DNA from: Streptomyces ardesiacus
Lineage (GTDB): Bacteria > Actinomycetota > Actinomycetes > Streptomycetales > Streptomycetaceae
Length of the DNA stretch: 64,000 nt
Direction: 5' to 3'
Assembly: GCF_003112575.1 (NCBI RefSeq)
Contig: NZ_BEWC01000001.1
Span: 992,001 to 1,056,000, forward strand
Shown here in pieces: positions 43,407 through 52,168 of this stretch. The position numbers and the translations under genes are program-made. How positions within the stretch are numbered: the stretch's first letter is position 1; every line of letters begins with the position of its first letter. The notes under the pieces are model-generated. The model worked only from the letters and a program-made list of their open reading frames with translations, did no database searches and was not told the DNA's origin.

Positions 43407-45638
43407 TCAGCGCTCCCCGACCAGCGCGGCGTACGCGCCACCGTGTGCCACCAGCTCCGCGTGCCGCCCGCGCTCCACGACCGTGCCGTGCTCCAGGACG
43501 ACGATCTCGTCGCTGTCCCGCACGGTGCTCAGCCGGTGCGCGATCACCACGCAGGCGCAGCCGCGCCGGCGCAGGTTGTCCATGACCACCAGCTCGGTCT
43601 CCGCGTCCAGGGCGCTGGTCACCTCGTCCAGGACCAGGATGCTGGGCCGGCGCACCAGCGCCCGCGCGATCTCCAGACGCTGGCGCTGCCCGCCGGAGAA
43701 GTTGCGGCCGTCCTGCTCGACCGGGCTGTGGATGCCGCCCGGCCTGCGCGTCACCACGTCGTACAGCGCGGCGTCCTTGAGCGCCTCCACCACGGCGTCG
43801 TCGGGGATCGAGGGGTCCCACAGCGCCACGTTGTCGCGCACCGAGCCCTCGAACAGGAACACGTCCTGGTCGACGAAGGACACGGAGGACGCCAGCGCCC
43901 CGCGCGGGATGTCGTCGAGCCGCTGCCCGTCCACGCGGATCACCCCGTCCCACGGCGCGTACAGGCCCGAGATCAGCCGCGACACCGTCGACTTGCCGCT
44001 GCCCGAACCGCCCACCAGGGCCACCTGCTGCCCGGGGCCGACGGTCAGGTCGAAACCGCTCAGCAGCGGCTTGTCGAGCGGGTTGTAGCCGAAGGAGACG
44101 TTCTGCAGCTCGACGTGCCCGTGCAGCCGGCGCGTCGAACCGGTGCCGCCGGGACGGTCGTAGAGCGGGTCGGCGCGGAAGTTCTCCACGTCCTTCAGCC
44201 GCGCCACGTCGGCCGCGAAGTCCTGGATGCGGCCCGCGACGCCGTTCAGCCGGGTCAGCGGGGCCGTGAAGCGGACCACCAGCGCCTGGAAGGCGACCAG
44301 CAGGCCGACCGAGATGTGGCCCTCGACCGCGCGCATGCCGCCGATCCACAGGATCAGCGCGCTGTTCAGCGTCGCCAGCGTGGGCGCGACCACGCCCAGC
44401 CAGGCGCTCGGCACCCCGAGCCGCTGCTGCTCCTCCAGGGTGGTCGCGTGCTGCCCGGCCCACTTGCGGAAGTAGCCGTCCTCGCCACCGGTCGCCTTCA
44501 TCGTCTCGATCAGCTGCAGACCGGTGTACGCGGTGTTGGTCAGCCGCGCCGTGTCCGCCCGCAGCTTCGCCGTACGGGTCGCGCGCAGCCGGATCACGAC
44601 CCGCATCGCGACGATGTTGAGCAGCGCCACCCCGATGCCGACGAAGGTGAGCTGGGGGTCGTAGGTGTACAGCAGCACGGCGTACAGGACGACCACGATC
44701 GCGTCCACGCCCGCCGCGGCGAGGTCGCGGGCCAGCGTCTCGGCGACGGCGTCGTTGGACTGCAGCCGCTGCACGAGGTCGGCGGGGCTGCGCTGGGAGA
44801 AGAAGGTCACCGGCAGCCGCAGCAGGTGCCGCAGGAACCGGGCGCTGGAGAGGGTCGAGGAGATGATGCGGCCGTGCAGCAGGTTGGCCTGCTGGAGCCA
44901 GGTCAGCACCACGGTGAGCAGCACACAGGCACCCATCGACGCGAACAGCACGCCGAGCAGCGAGGTCTGCCCCCCGATCAGGAACATGTCGATGTAGGTA
45001 CGGCTCAGCGCGGGCACCGCCGCCCCGACCGCCACCAGGAGCAGGCTCGCCAGCAGGGCGGCGGGCAGCGTGCCGGCGGTGCCGCGCAGCCGGGCCGGCA
45101 TCGCGCCGAGCACACCGGGCCGGCGACCGCCGCGGGTGAAGTCCTCGCCGGGCTCCATGGTCAGGACGACACCGGTGAAGCTGCCGTCGAACTCCTCCAG
45201 GGACACGAAACGGCGTCCCTTGCCCGGGTCGTTGACGAACACCCCGCGCCGTCCGAACCGGCGGCCCATGCCGTCGTAGACGACGTAGTGGTTGAACTCC
45301 CAGAACAGGATCGCCGGTGCCGCCACCTCGGCGAGCGCGGCCAGGTCCATCTGCATGCCCTTGGCGGTGAGCCCGTAACTCCGGGCCGCCTTCAGCAGGT
45401 TGCTGGCGCGCGAACCGTCGCGGGAGACCCCGCAGGCGATCCGCAGCTCCTCCAGCGGGACATGGCGGCCGTAGTGCCCGAGCACCATCGCGAGGGAGGC
45501 CGCGCCGCACTCCACGGCCTCCATCTGGAGCACGGTGGGCGTACGGACGGTCTTCGCGCGGCTCTTGGGCACGCCGCGCCTCGGCGGGGCGGCACGGCGC
45601 CGGCCGCGGGTCTCCCGGGTCTCCTGTGCGGTGCTCAC
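43407..45638 (-). CDS. NHLM-type C39 peptidase-ABC transporter 1
   Basis: The product has 743 residues. The C39 domain (about 30-160) has the catalytic Cys in QMEAVECGAASLAMVL, His in FWEFNHYVVYDG and Asp in VFVNDPGKG, so it should cut after a Gly-Gly leader. Six membrane helices follow, then the ATPase (Walker A VGGSGSGKST, signature FSGGQRQRL, Walker B ILVLDEVTS). This is the NHLM_micro_ABC1 architecture, maturing and exporting double-glycine peptides. GTG at 45638 overlaps the HlyD stop by four bases. Confidence 0.94.
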   Translation of the reverse strand: MSTAQETRETRGRRRAAPPRRGVPKSRAKTVRTPTVLQMEAVECGAASLAMVLGHYGRHVPLEELRIACGVSRDGSRASNLLKAARSYGLTAKGMQMDLAALAEVAAPAILFWEFNHYVVYDGMGRRFGRRGVFVNDPGKGRRFVSLEEFDGSFTGVVLTMEPGEDFTRGGRRPGVLGAMPARLRGTAGTLPAALLASLLLVAVGAAVPALSRTYIDMFLIGGQTSLLGVLFASMGACVLLTVVLTWLQQANLLHGRIISSTLSSARFLRHLLRLPVTFFSQRSPADLVQRLQSNDAVAETLARDLAAAGVDAIVVVLYAVLLYTYDPQLTFVGIGVALLNIVAMRVVIRLRATRTAKLRADTARLTNTAYTGLQLIETMKATGGEDGYFRKWAGQHATTLEEQQRLGVPSAWLGVVAPTLATLNSALILWIGGMRAVEGHISVGLLVAFQALVVRFTAPLTRLNGVAGRIQDFAADVARLKDVENFRADPLYDRPGGTGSTRRLHGHVELQNVSFGYNPLDKPLLSGFDLTVGPGQQVALVGGSGSGKSTVSRLISGLYAPWDGVIRVDGQRLDDIPRGALASSVSFVDQDVFLFEGSVRDNVALWDPSIPDDAVVEALKDAALYDVVTRRPGGIHSPVEQDGRNFSGGQRQRLEIARALVRRPSILVLDEVTSALDAETELVVMDNLRRRGCACVVIAHRLSTVRDSDEIVVLEHGTVVERGRHAELVAHGGAYAALVGER

Positions 45639-46441
45639 GGCAGCAGCCAATCGACGGGACGCTGGTCGGCCAGCCGGATCGAGCCGGAGGCCAGGGTCAT
45701 GGAGGTGAGCCCGAACGGCGGCCCCTCGGCGGAGGACCACGCGTAGCCGCTCTTCGTGGACGCCGAGGTCTCCAGCCGCACGGTGACGGCGACGGGCCTG
45801 CCGTCCTTGGCGAACTGCTCGCCGAGCGTGTCGTCCCCGAGGAAGGCGCCGATCGTCTGCGCCGACTGGGCCGAGCGGTCCACGGACTTCACCTCGCCGT
45901 GCAGGACGCCGTACCGCTGGGCCGGCACCGACTGCACGGTCAGGTCGACGGAGGCGTGGGCGGGGATGGCGGCGGCGTTCTCGGCCGGGACGTAGACGGT
46001 GGCGTAGAGGGGGTCGTCGGCGTGGGCGACCTTCTCGACGGCGGCGACGTTCGCGCCGGTCCGGATGATCTGCCCGACGGTGGCCGCGAGCGCGCTGACC
46101 CGGCCCGCGTCGACCGTGCGGACCACGCTCTCGCCCTCGGACGTGCGGACCTTCAGTACCGGGGCGTCGGCGGCCAGCCGCTGTCCCGGCCGCGCCAGGA
46201 CCGCGGTGACCTGGCCCGAGACGGGACTCTGCAGGAGGTAGCTGCCCTGCCCGTGGGTGAGGACGGCAGGGGCGTCGACCGTGGAGGTCACCGAGCCGCT
46301 CACGGCCCACACGGACGCGGCGGCCATGGCGACCACGGTCACGGACAGCACCAGCCAGCCCTGGGGACGGGCGAAACGCACCGGGAGATCGAGCTCGTCC
46401 GGCGACTGGAGTTTGGAGAGGGCCTGTTGGCGGAACTGCAC
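45635..46441 (-). CDS. HlyD-type NHLM secretion accessory protein
   Basis: The product has 268 residues. A short cytoplasmic part (LSKLQSPDELDLPVRF, typical of the NHLM HlyD family), one membrane helix (GWLVLSVTVVAMAAASVW) and a lipoyl/barrel-sandwich hybrid (GSYLLQSPVSGQVTAV) are visible. It couples the ABC transporter to the cell exterior; streptomycetes lack an outer membrane, so a shorter adaptor is expected. GTG at 46441 has a weak site; expression may depend on read-through past the hairpin upstream. Confidence 0.88.
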   Translation of the reverse strand: MQFRQQALSKLQSPDELDLPVRFARPQGWLVLSVTVVAMAAASVWAVSGSVTSTVDAPAVLTHGQGSYLLQSPVSGQVTAVLARPGQRLAADAPVLKVRTSEGESVVRTVDAGRVSALAATVGQIIRTGANVAAVEKVAHADDPLYATVYVPAENAAAIPAHASVDLTVQSVPAQRYGVLHGEVKSVDRSAQSAQTIGAFLGDDTLGEQFAKDGRPVAVTVRLETSASTKSGYAWSSAEGPPFGLTSMTLASGSIRLADQRPVDWLLP

Positions 46442-46494
46442 GGCTGACGTGTCCCGGGCTCGAGGAGAACGGCCGAAGAACGACAACGGCCGAA

Positions 46495-46525
46495 GAGTCC
46501 CGGAGCCTGGCGGGCTCCGGGACTC
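46495..46525 (-). terminator. Intercistronic hairpin between peptide gene and export genes
   Basis: GAGTCCCGGAGCC pairs perfectly with GGCTCCGGGACTC (13 bp, 5-base loop), 17 bases past the precursor stop and 53 bases before the HlyD start. It likely lets most transcripts stop after the peptide gene. Confidence 0.78.
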
Positions 46526-46542
46526 AGCGACACAAGGCGCGA

Positions 46543-46758
46543 TCAGAGACCGGCGACCAGGTTGGTGACCGGGGCCGTGTTCAGGCCGGTGACACCCTCG
46601 ACGGTGCCGACGGCGGTGTTGAGCAGGCCCGAGACCGGGGCGACGCCGTCCACCAGGCCGGTGACGGTGCCGACGGCGTTCACGTTCAGGCCGCCGGAGA
46701 CGTTGTCGAGGTCGGCGTCGGAGATCTCGACGGTCTCGACCTGGGGGGTGGAGTTCAT
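46543..46758 (-). CDS. Double-glycine peptide precursor, probable bacteriocin-like
   Basis: The 71-residue product has an acidic leader MNSTPQVETVEISDADLDN followed by VSGG at residues 20-23, a good C39 cleavage site. The 48-residue core begins LNVNAVGTVTG and is made of Gly, Val, Thr, Leu, Asn and Ala. It contains no Cys, Lys, Arg or His and carries two acidic residues. AVGTV recurs at core 5-9 and 26-30, and APV at 17-19 and 39-41, so it is an internal duplication. ATG at 46758 follows GAAGGGAAG. No lanthionine, cyclodehydratase or radical-SAM gene is nearby. Activity as a bacteriocin or signal is inference. Confidence 0.88.
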   Translation of the reverse strand: MNSTPQVETVEISDADLDNVSGGLNVNAVGTVTGLVDGVAPVSGLLNTAVGTVEGVTGLNTAPVTNLVAGL

Positions 46759-47419
46759 GATGGAACTTCCCTTCGTATAGCCATTTCACAAGGGGGGAGC
46801 GGCCCCCTCTGGGGACAGATGACGGCCGCGGCCGCAGGCGCCGGACGCCCGTTTCCCGAGCTCTCCGCGGCCCCCGCGGTGCGATGGATCAAAGCACGCG
46901 GCCGGTTCGGGCTTCCAATCAATCACCCCTCCGACCAGCGCACTTGCGACGGACGGGCACCCAAGCGTGCAGGAGTGCGCACCCCTTCGCGCAGACTTCT
47001 TCACACGCTGCGCGAGATCGGCTCGTGCGGCCCCTTGCCCGCGCCCGGGCGATTGGGACACTCCGGGCCCAAAGGCGTACGGGCCCCCGCGGGCTGTGCA
47101 GATGCTCCAACGGGGGTGACCGGGTTGAGCATTCGATGTGCAGATTCACTGAAGCGGTCATTCCGCTCCCCGCCCGTCACGTTGCGTCTCCGGATGGACG
47201 CGGAGGGTGCCTGATCGGTCTCAAGCGACGTAGGTCCGGTGCGACTTCGGGACCTGACGTCGCGGTGCGACTTTCGGGGGAGGTGAGGAGGGGCGCCCCG
47301 GGGGCCCGGCGGTCCGGCTGAACGCCCCGCCCGGCCCGTGCGTACCAACAGCCGTCCAGGCGCCCCCAACAGTTGCCGGACCGGTGGGCACGGGCCCCGG
47401 TCCCAGGAGGTCGAGCAGG
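46759..47419. promoter_or_regulatory. Divergent control region, peptide operon / protease
   Basis: These 661 bases have no gene I can support; open frames on both strands lack ribosome sites and family resemblance. GC is lower than in the neighbours (for example 46910-46930 and 47130-47160), as expected for promoters. CGGTGCGACTTCGGG at 47237-47251 is repeated, with one inserted T, at 47263-47278 (26-bp spacing). AGGGGG-N6-CCCCCT at 46791-46808 could fold in the peptide leader. Confidence 0.5.
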
Positions 47420-48697
47420 TTGAGTCACAAGCGAATTCCCAAGCGCAGGGCCGCGATGGCGGCGGGCGGTGTGATCGCGCTCGGCGCGGCCGCCCTCCTG
47501 CTCCCGCACGCCAACGCCGCGCAGGACGGCGGCTCGGCGGACGAGGCGGCGGCGCCCCGGACCCTCAAGGCCGCCGACGCGCCGGATCTCGCCGCACGCC
47601 TCGCCGGCCTGCTCGGCGACACCTTCGCCGGCTCCTACTACGACTCCGGCGCGCGGCGGCTCGTCGTCAACGTCGTCCCCGGGGACGACGACGAAGCCGT
47701 CGTGCGGGCGAAGCGGGCGGGCGCGGAGGTCCGCGAGGTGGACAACAGCATGGGCGAACTGCGCAGCGGCGCGCGGACCCTGGAGTCCGAGGCGAGCATC
47801 CCGGGCACCTCGTGGGCGATCGACCCGCGCACCAACAGGATCCTGGTGACCGCCGACAGCACCGTCACCGGCGACCGGTGGGACCGCCTGGAGTCCACCG
47901 TCGAGGGGCTCGGCTCCGGCATGGCGACGATCAGGAGGTCCGCCGGCACCTTCACCACCTTCGTGTCGGGCGGCGACGCGGTCTTCGGCGGCGGAGCGCG
48001 GTGCTCGCTCGGTTTCAACGTCACCGCGGGCGACGGCTCGCCCGCCTTCCTGACGGCCGGTCACTGCGGGGTCGCGGCCGCCCAGTGGTCCGACGCACAG
48101 GGCGGACGGCCGATCGCCACCGTCGACCGCGCGGTCTTCCCCGGCCAGGGCGACTTCGCGCTCGTCAGGTACGACGACCCGGCGACGGACGCCCCGAGCG
48201 AGGTGAACCTCGGCGACCAGACCCTGCCGATCAGCGGGGCCGCCGAGGCGACGGTCGGCCAGGAGGTCTTCCGCATGGGCAGTACGACCGGCCTGGCCGA
48301 CGGCCGGGTGCTCGGCCTGGACGCCACCGTCAACTACCCCGAGGGCACCGTCACCGGCCTCATACAGACCGATGTCTGCGCCGAGCCCGGCGACAGCGGC
48401 GGCTCCCTCTTCACCCGGGACGGTCTCGCGATCGGCCTGACCTCCGGCGGCAGCGGCGACTGCACGACCGGCGGCGAGACCTTCTTCCAGCCGGTCACCA
48501 CGGCCCTGAACGCGGTCGGCGCGACCCTCGGGGACGAGGGCGCGGGCGCGGGCGCGGGCGAGGCGGCCGACGACGGGGAGGCGAGTGCCGGTGGCGGTGG
48601 CGGTGGCGGTGGCGGTGCCGGTGAGGGCGCGGGTGCCGGTGCGGGGCACGCGGGTGCCGGTGGGGTGGCCGGGGACGGCTCGGGGGCCGGGGAATGA
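47420..48697 (+). CDS. Secreted S1 serine protease (streptogrisin-like) with Gly-rich tail
   Basis: The product has 425 residues. A signal peptide (SHKRIPKRRAAMAAGGVIAL) precedes a propeptide (about 55-165, alpha-lytic-type) and the mature protease: TAGHC (His), GDFALVRYD (Asp) and EPGDSGGSLF (Ser), with Cys pairs at ARCSL/GHC and TDVCAE/GDC. The last 50 residues are Gly/Ala/Glu repeats encoded by GGTGGC hexamers near 48590-48625. TTG at 47420 is supported by GGAGGTCGAG; the GTG at 47384 is not. It should be autoprocessed outside the cell. Confidence 0.92.
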   Translation: MSHKRIPKRRAAMAAGGVIALGAAALLLPHANAAQDGGSADEAAAPRTLKAADAPDLAARLAGLLGDTFAGSYYDSGARRLVVNVVPGDDDEAVVRAKRAGAEVREVDNSMGELRSGARTLESEASIPGTSWAIDPRTNRILVTADSTVTGDRWDRLESTVEGLGSGMATIRRSAGTFTTFVSGGDAVFGGGARCSLGFNVTAGDGSPAFLTAGHCGVAAAQWSDAQGGRPIATVDRAVFPGQGDFALVRYDDPATDAPSEVNLGDQTLPISGAAEATVGQEVFRMGSTTGLADGRVLGLDATVNYPEGTVTGLIQTDVCAEPGDSGGSLFTRDGLAIGLTSGGSGDCTTGGETFFQPVTTALNAVGATLGDEGAGAGAGEAADDGEASAGGGGGGGGGAGEGAGAGAGHAGAGGVAGDGSGAGE

Positions 48698-49192
48698 CGG
48701 GCTGACGCCGTGTCCGCCGCCCGCTGGTGGGACCCGGCCTCCCGGGTGGGCGGCCCCCGGCGGGACCGGCCCCGGTGGGACCGGCCCTGTCTCCGGCGGG
48801 GTGGGGCGGGGTGGGATGCCGGCTCCCGGCGGGGACCGGCGGTGTCCCAGGTGCCCGGCGGACGCGCTCCGTACCGGCGGGCACGGTGGCCGGTGGGGCA
48901 GGCGCGGCGCCCTGCACACCCGCTCGGCTGTGCTCCGGGCCCGGTCCGTCGCCCCAGGCCCGGAGCGTCGCCGGCCGACGACCACGGTGCGGTTGGGGTG
49001 CAGCCCTTGCGCAGAGGTGCGTGCCCTGTGCCCTAGGCCCTCCTTCGCGCCCACCGGCAGGCCCGCCTCCGCCCGTACCCGCCCTGCCCCCGCCGCCCCG
49101 ACGCGCAGCACCCGTCCCTGAGCCCCCGGCGTGTGTCCGGCCCGCCGATGCCCGAGTCGCAGGGGCTGCGCAGATGTCCCGTAAGCGCTGTA
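48698..49192. other. Very GC-rich intergenic region
   Basis: These 495 bases follow the protease gene. They are C/G-rich with short GGGACCGG-like repeats and no convincing gene. The promoter of the next phosphatase gene must lie in the right part. Confidence 0.4.
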
Positions 49193-51658
49193 ATGGGCGA
49201 CGTGGTCGACGAGGGCACTGCGGAACGCGGATCGAGGGTGCTGCGTGCCGAGGGCGCCCTGCGGGCGGTCGCGGCCGGACCGGCGCCGCGGGACCGGCAG
49301 CGCCGGTTCCTCGAACAGGCCCTGGTGTTCGCGGGCGCGTCCTTCGCCGCCCTGTACATGCCCGGGGACGACCGTGAGCTGCTGTGTCTGGCCGAGGCGG
49401 TCGGCGTGCCGCGCACCCTGTACGGCGTACGCGACAGCTACCCCGCGTCCGGCGGCTCCCCGGTGGCGGACGCCCGCCGTGCCGGCGAGCCGGTGTGGAT
49501 CGGGCCGGAGGAGTTCGCCGGATCGGCGGAGTCGCGGCACGTGCCGTCGAGCGGCTTCTCGCTGGCCGTGCTGCCCGTGCGCGGGGACGGCGGCGGCTGC
49601 CTCTTCGCCCTGACCGAGCACCCCGGAGGGTTCGACGCGGAGGACCGCGCGTGCCTGGAGGCGATCGCCGAGGCGATGACCTGCCCCGCCCCGGCCGGGA
49701 CCCCCGAGCCCGGCGTCCTCCGGCCGGACGCCTTCACCCTGGCCATGGACACCGGCCGTGCGGAGGTCGGCGGCGCCGTGCTGGGCCTGTTCGGCCTCAC
49801 GCCGGAGGAGTTCGACGGCAAGGTGGAGACGCTGCTCGGCCTCACCGTGCCGGAGGACCTGCCGTCGCTGATGTCGGTGACCGAGTCCGACCACATGACC
49901 ATCGGGGAGCGCGAGCTGGAGTTCCGGGTGCTGCAGCCCACCGGGCCGCCGAAGTGGCTCCGGCTCAGCGGACGCCTGCTGCCCGGCGGGGACGGCCGGC
50001 CGGCCCGCCTGGTCGGCACCGTCGCCGACGCCTCCACCCTGCGTCCGGACGTCACCGACGTCGCCCGCGTCCAGCGGCTCGCCGCCGCGCTGGCCACCGC
50101 CGGGACCGTCCGCGAGGTCAGTCAGGCCGTCGTCGCCGCCCTGCGCAGACCGCTGCGCGCCGACCGGATCGCGCTGGCCGAACTGGAGCACGACCGGCTC
50201 GTCGTCACCGTCCTCGATCCCCCCGACTCCGAGTCCTGGCCCGAGCTGTGGCGCCTGGAATGGCGCACCGAGTGGCCCGACGCGCCGGTACGGGCCATGC
50301 CCACCCTCGCCGCCGCACTGCGCGAGGGACGCGCCCGGATCTGGCCCGCCGGCACCGGCGACCTGGAGCCCGCCCTCGCCGACGTGGGCCCGGGCGGCCT
50401 GGCCGTACTGCCGCTGCCCGCGGGCGGCCGCATGGCCGGTGCCTGCCTCATCGGCTGGGACGCCCCGCACGACTTCGGCCCCGACGAGCGCGCCCTGCTC
50501 ACCGCGTCCGCGGGCCTCGCGGGGCAGGCCCTCATGCGCGCCCACGCCTTCGACGCCGAGCACGAACTGGTCGGCATGCTCCAGCGCCAGCTCCTGCCGC
50601 GCCGCCTGCCCAAGCTGCCCGGCGCGGTCGCCGTCGCCCGCTACCTGCCCAGCACGGCCGGGCTCGAACTGGGCGGCGACTGGTACGACGTGATTCCGCT
50701 GCCCGACCACCACGTCGCCCTCGTCATCGGCGACGTCCAGGGCCACAGCACCGGCGCGGCCACCCTCATGGGCCAGATGCGCACCGCCCTGCGCGCCTAC
50801 GCCGTCGAGGGCCACCCGCCGGACGTGGTGGTCTCCCACGCCAACCGGCTGCTGACCGGCATGGGGACCGACCTCTTCGCCACCTGCGTCTACGTCGACC
50901 TCGACATGGAGGAGGGCTCCGCGTGGTGCGTGCGGGCGGGGCACCTGCCGCCGGTGCTGCGCCATCCCGACGGCAGCACCGAGATCGCGGAGGCCGAGGG
51001 CGGCCCGCCGCTCGGCGTGGTGACGCAGGCCGACTTCCCGATGAGCCCGCTGCGGCTGCGCCCCGGCACGCTGATCGCCCTCACCACGGACGGCCTCGTG
51101 GAGTCGCCCGACTCCGACATCGACGAGGGCATGGGCCGCTTCGCGCACGCGCTGGCCGTCTCCGACCCCGCCCACCTCGGACTCGTCGCCGACGCCCTGC
51201 TCGGCAACGCCCGCCGCAACGACGACGTCGCCCTGCTGCTCGTGCGCTACGACGGCATGGCGCTGCGCCCGCTGCGGGAGAGCTGGTCGGTGTGGCGGCT
51301 GCCCGAGGCCGTGCGGCACGCCCGCCGCTTCACCCGGCGGACGCTGCGTTCCTGGGGCGTCCCCGGCGACGACGTCGACGGCGTCCTGCTCGTCGTCTCC
51401 GAGCTGGTCACCAACGCCCTCGTGCACACCGACGGACAGGTGCGGCTCGACCTCACCCTGATCGGCGGCCGGCTGCGCGTCGCGGTCGCCGACGCCTCCC
51501 CGCGTACGCCGGCCCGGCCGACCGGCATCGGCTGGGAGGCCACGGGCGGACGCGGCATCCTCCTGGTCGAGGCCTTGTCGGCGGCCTGGGGGACGCTCCC
51601 GGTCGGCGGGGGCAAGCAGGTGTGGAGCGAGATGTCCGTGGGCGTGCACACCCCGTAG
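49193..51658 (+). CDS. GAF/PAS-SpoIIE phosphatase with HATPase domain (second copy)
   Basis: The product has 821 residues from ATG 49193. A GAF-like N-terminal region (SFAALYMPGDDRELLCLAE) precedes a PAS-type domain (about 190-280), a second GAF (about 300-455), the SpoIIE PP2C domain (GGDWYDVIPLPDHHVALVIG, GDVQGHS, LTTDGLVES, NDDVALLLVRYD) and an ATPase (LLVVSELVTNALVH, GGRGILLVEAL). It regulates STAS/anti-sigma partners. The start is uncertain: GTG 49133 and ATG 49148 are in frame, and none of the three has a good ribosome site. Confidence 0.88.
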   Translation: MGDVVDEGTAERGSRVLRAEGALRAVAAGPAPRDRQRRFLEQALVFAGASFAALYMPGDDRELLCLAEAVGVPRTLYGVRDSYPASGGSPVADARRAGEPVWIGPEEFAGSAESRHVPSSGFSLAVLPVRGDGGGCLFALTEHPGGFDAEDRACLEAIAEAMTCPAPAGTPEPGVLRPDAFTLAMDTGRAEVGGAVLGLFGLTPEEFDGKVETLLGLTVPEDLPSLMSVTESDHMTIGERELEFRVLQPTGPPKWLRLSGRLLPGGDGRPARLVGTVADASTLRPDVTDVARVQRLAAALATAGTVREVSQAVVAALRRPLRADRIALAELEHDRLVVTVLDPPDSESWPELWRLEWRTEWPDAPVRAMPTLAAALREGRARIWPAGTGDLEPALADVGPGGLAVLPLPAGGRMAGACLIGWDAPHDFGPDERALLTASAGLAGQALMRAHAFDAEHELVGMLQRQLLPRRLPKLPGAVAVARYLPSTAGLELGGDWYDVIPLPDHHVALVIGDVQGHSTGAATLMGQMRTALRAYAVEGHPPDVVVSHANRLLTGMGTDLFATCVYVDLDMEEGSAWCVRAGHLPPVLRHPDGSTEIAEAEGGPPLGVVTQADFPMSPLRLRPGTLIALTTDGLVESPDSDIDEGMGRFAHALAVSDPAHLGLVADALLGNARRNDDVALLLVRYDGMALRPLRESWSVWRLPEAVRHARRFTRRTLRSWGVPGDDVDGVLLVVSELVTNALVHTDGQVRLDLTLIGGRLRVAVADASPRTPARPTGIGWEATGGRGILLVEALSAAWGTLPVGGGKQVWSEMSVGVHTP

Positions 51659-51746
51659 GCCCCTCGCGGCCCCCTGCGTCCCGGGTTTCACGGCGCCCCG
51701 CGAGGGGACCCGGACGGGCGAGCGCCACCGGGCGCAGGACGCGCAA

Positions 51747-51782
51747 GAGGCGCGAAACGTCGCGCGAGGCGCGAAACGTCGC
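51747..51782 (+). repeat. 17-bp direct repeat upstream of a small gene
   Basis: GAGGCGCGAAACGTCGC occurs at 51747-51763 and again at 51766-51782 (19-bp period). It lies 36 bases before the small gene at 51818 and may be a regulatory direct repeat. Confidence 0.65.
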
Positions 51783-51817
51783 AACCCCCAGAAGGCCGGA
51801 AGGCCAGAAGGAAGATG

Positions 51818-52003
51818 ATGCCCGTGACCACGGACACCAGCGGCAAGACCGCCGTCCGTCGGCTGGAGACCGGCTGGTCCAAGGCCCGCCGACTGCGGAG
51901 CAAGGGCGTGCCGCGCACCTGCGTGCCGGCCGTCGAGGACGGCAGCACCACCCGCACACCGCAACCGGGCCAGGAGTCGAACATCGTCCGGGGCGAGGAC
52001 TGA
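51818..52003 (+). CDS. Small hydrophilic protein, 61 aa
   Basis: The product has 61 residues (MPVTTDTSGKTAVRRLETGW), is basic and Ser/Thr-rich, with one Cys and no membrane segment. AGAAGGAAG precedes the ATG at 51818; ATG 51815 and GTG 51824 are alternatives. A perfect direct repeat upstream and a hairpin downstream (52049) support a real transcript. I do not recognise the family. Confidence 0.55.
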   Translation: MPVTTDTSGKTAVRRLETGWSKARRLRSKGVPRTCVPAVEDGSTTRTPQPGQESNIVRGED

Positions 52004-52048
52004 ACCAGCCAGGACCGAACCAGCCCCGAGGGCGGCGACACCGCCCAG

Positions 52049-52071
52049 CGCGCCGGCCCCGTGCCGGCGCG
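52049..52071 (+). terminator. Hairpin after the small gene
   Basis: CGCGCCGGC pairs perfectly with GCCGGCGCG (9 bp, 5-base loop) 45 bases after the stop. Confidence 0.55.
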
Positions 52072-52168
52072 GTGCGCGTTCCGGGCCGCTCGCGGCGGAC
52101 GAAGGGCACGCGGGTAGCGTCACAGGCACCCCGCCCGCCCCCGACCGCAGCAAGGCACGGAACCGCTC

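Noticed and set aside
46819..47214. 131-codon plus-strand frame in the gap upstream of the protease
   Set aside because: No ribosome site, no recognisable motif, and atypical residue composition. The region behaves as a divergent promoter area.
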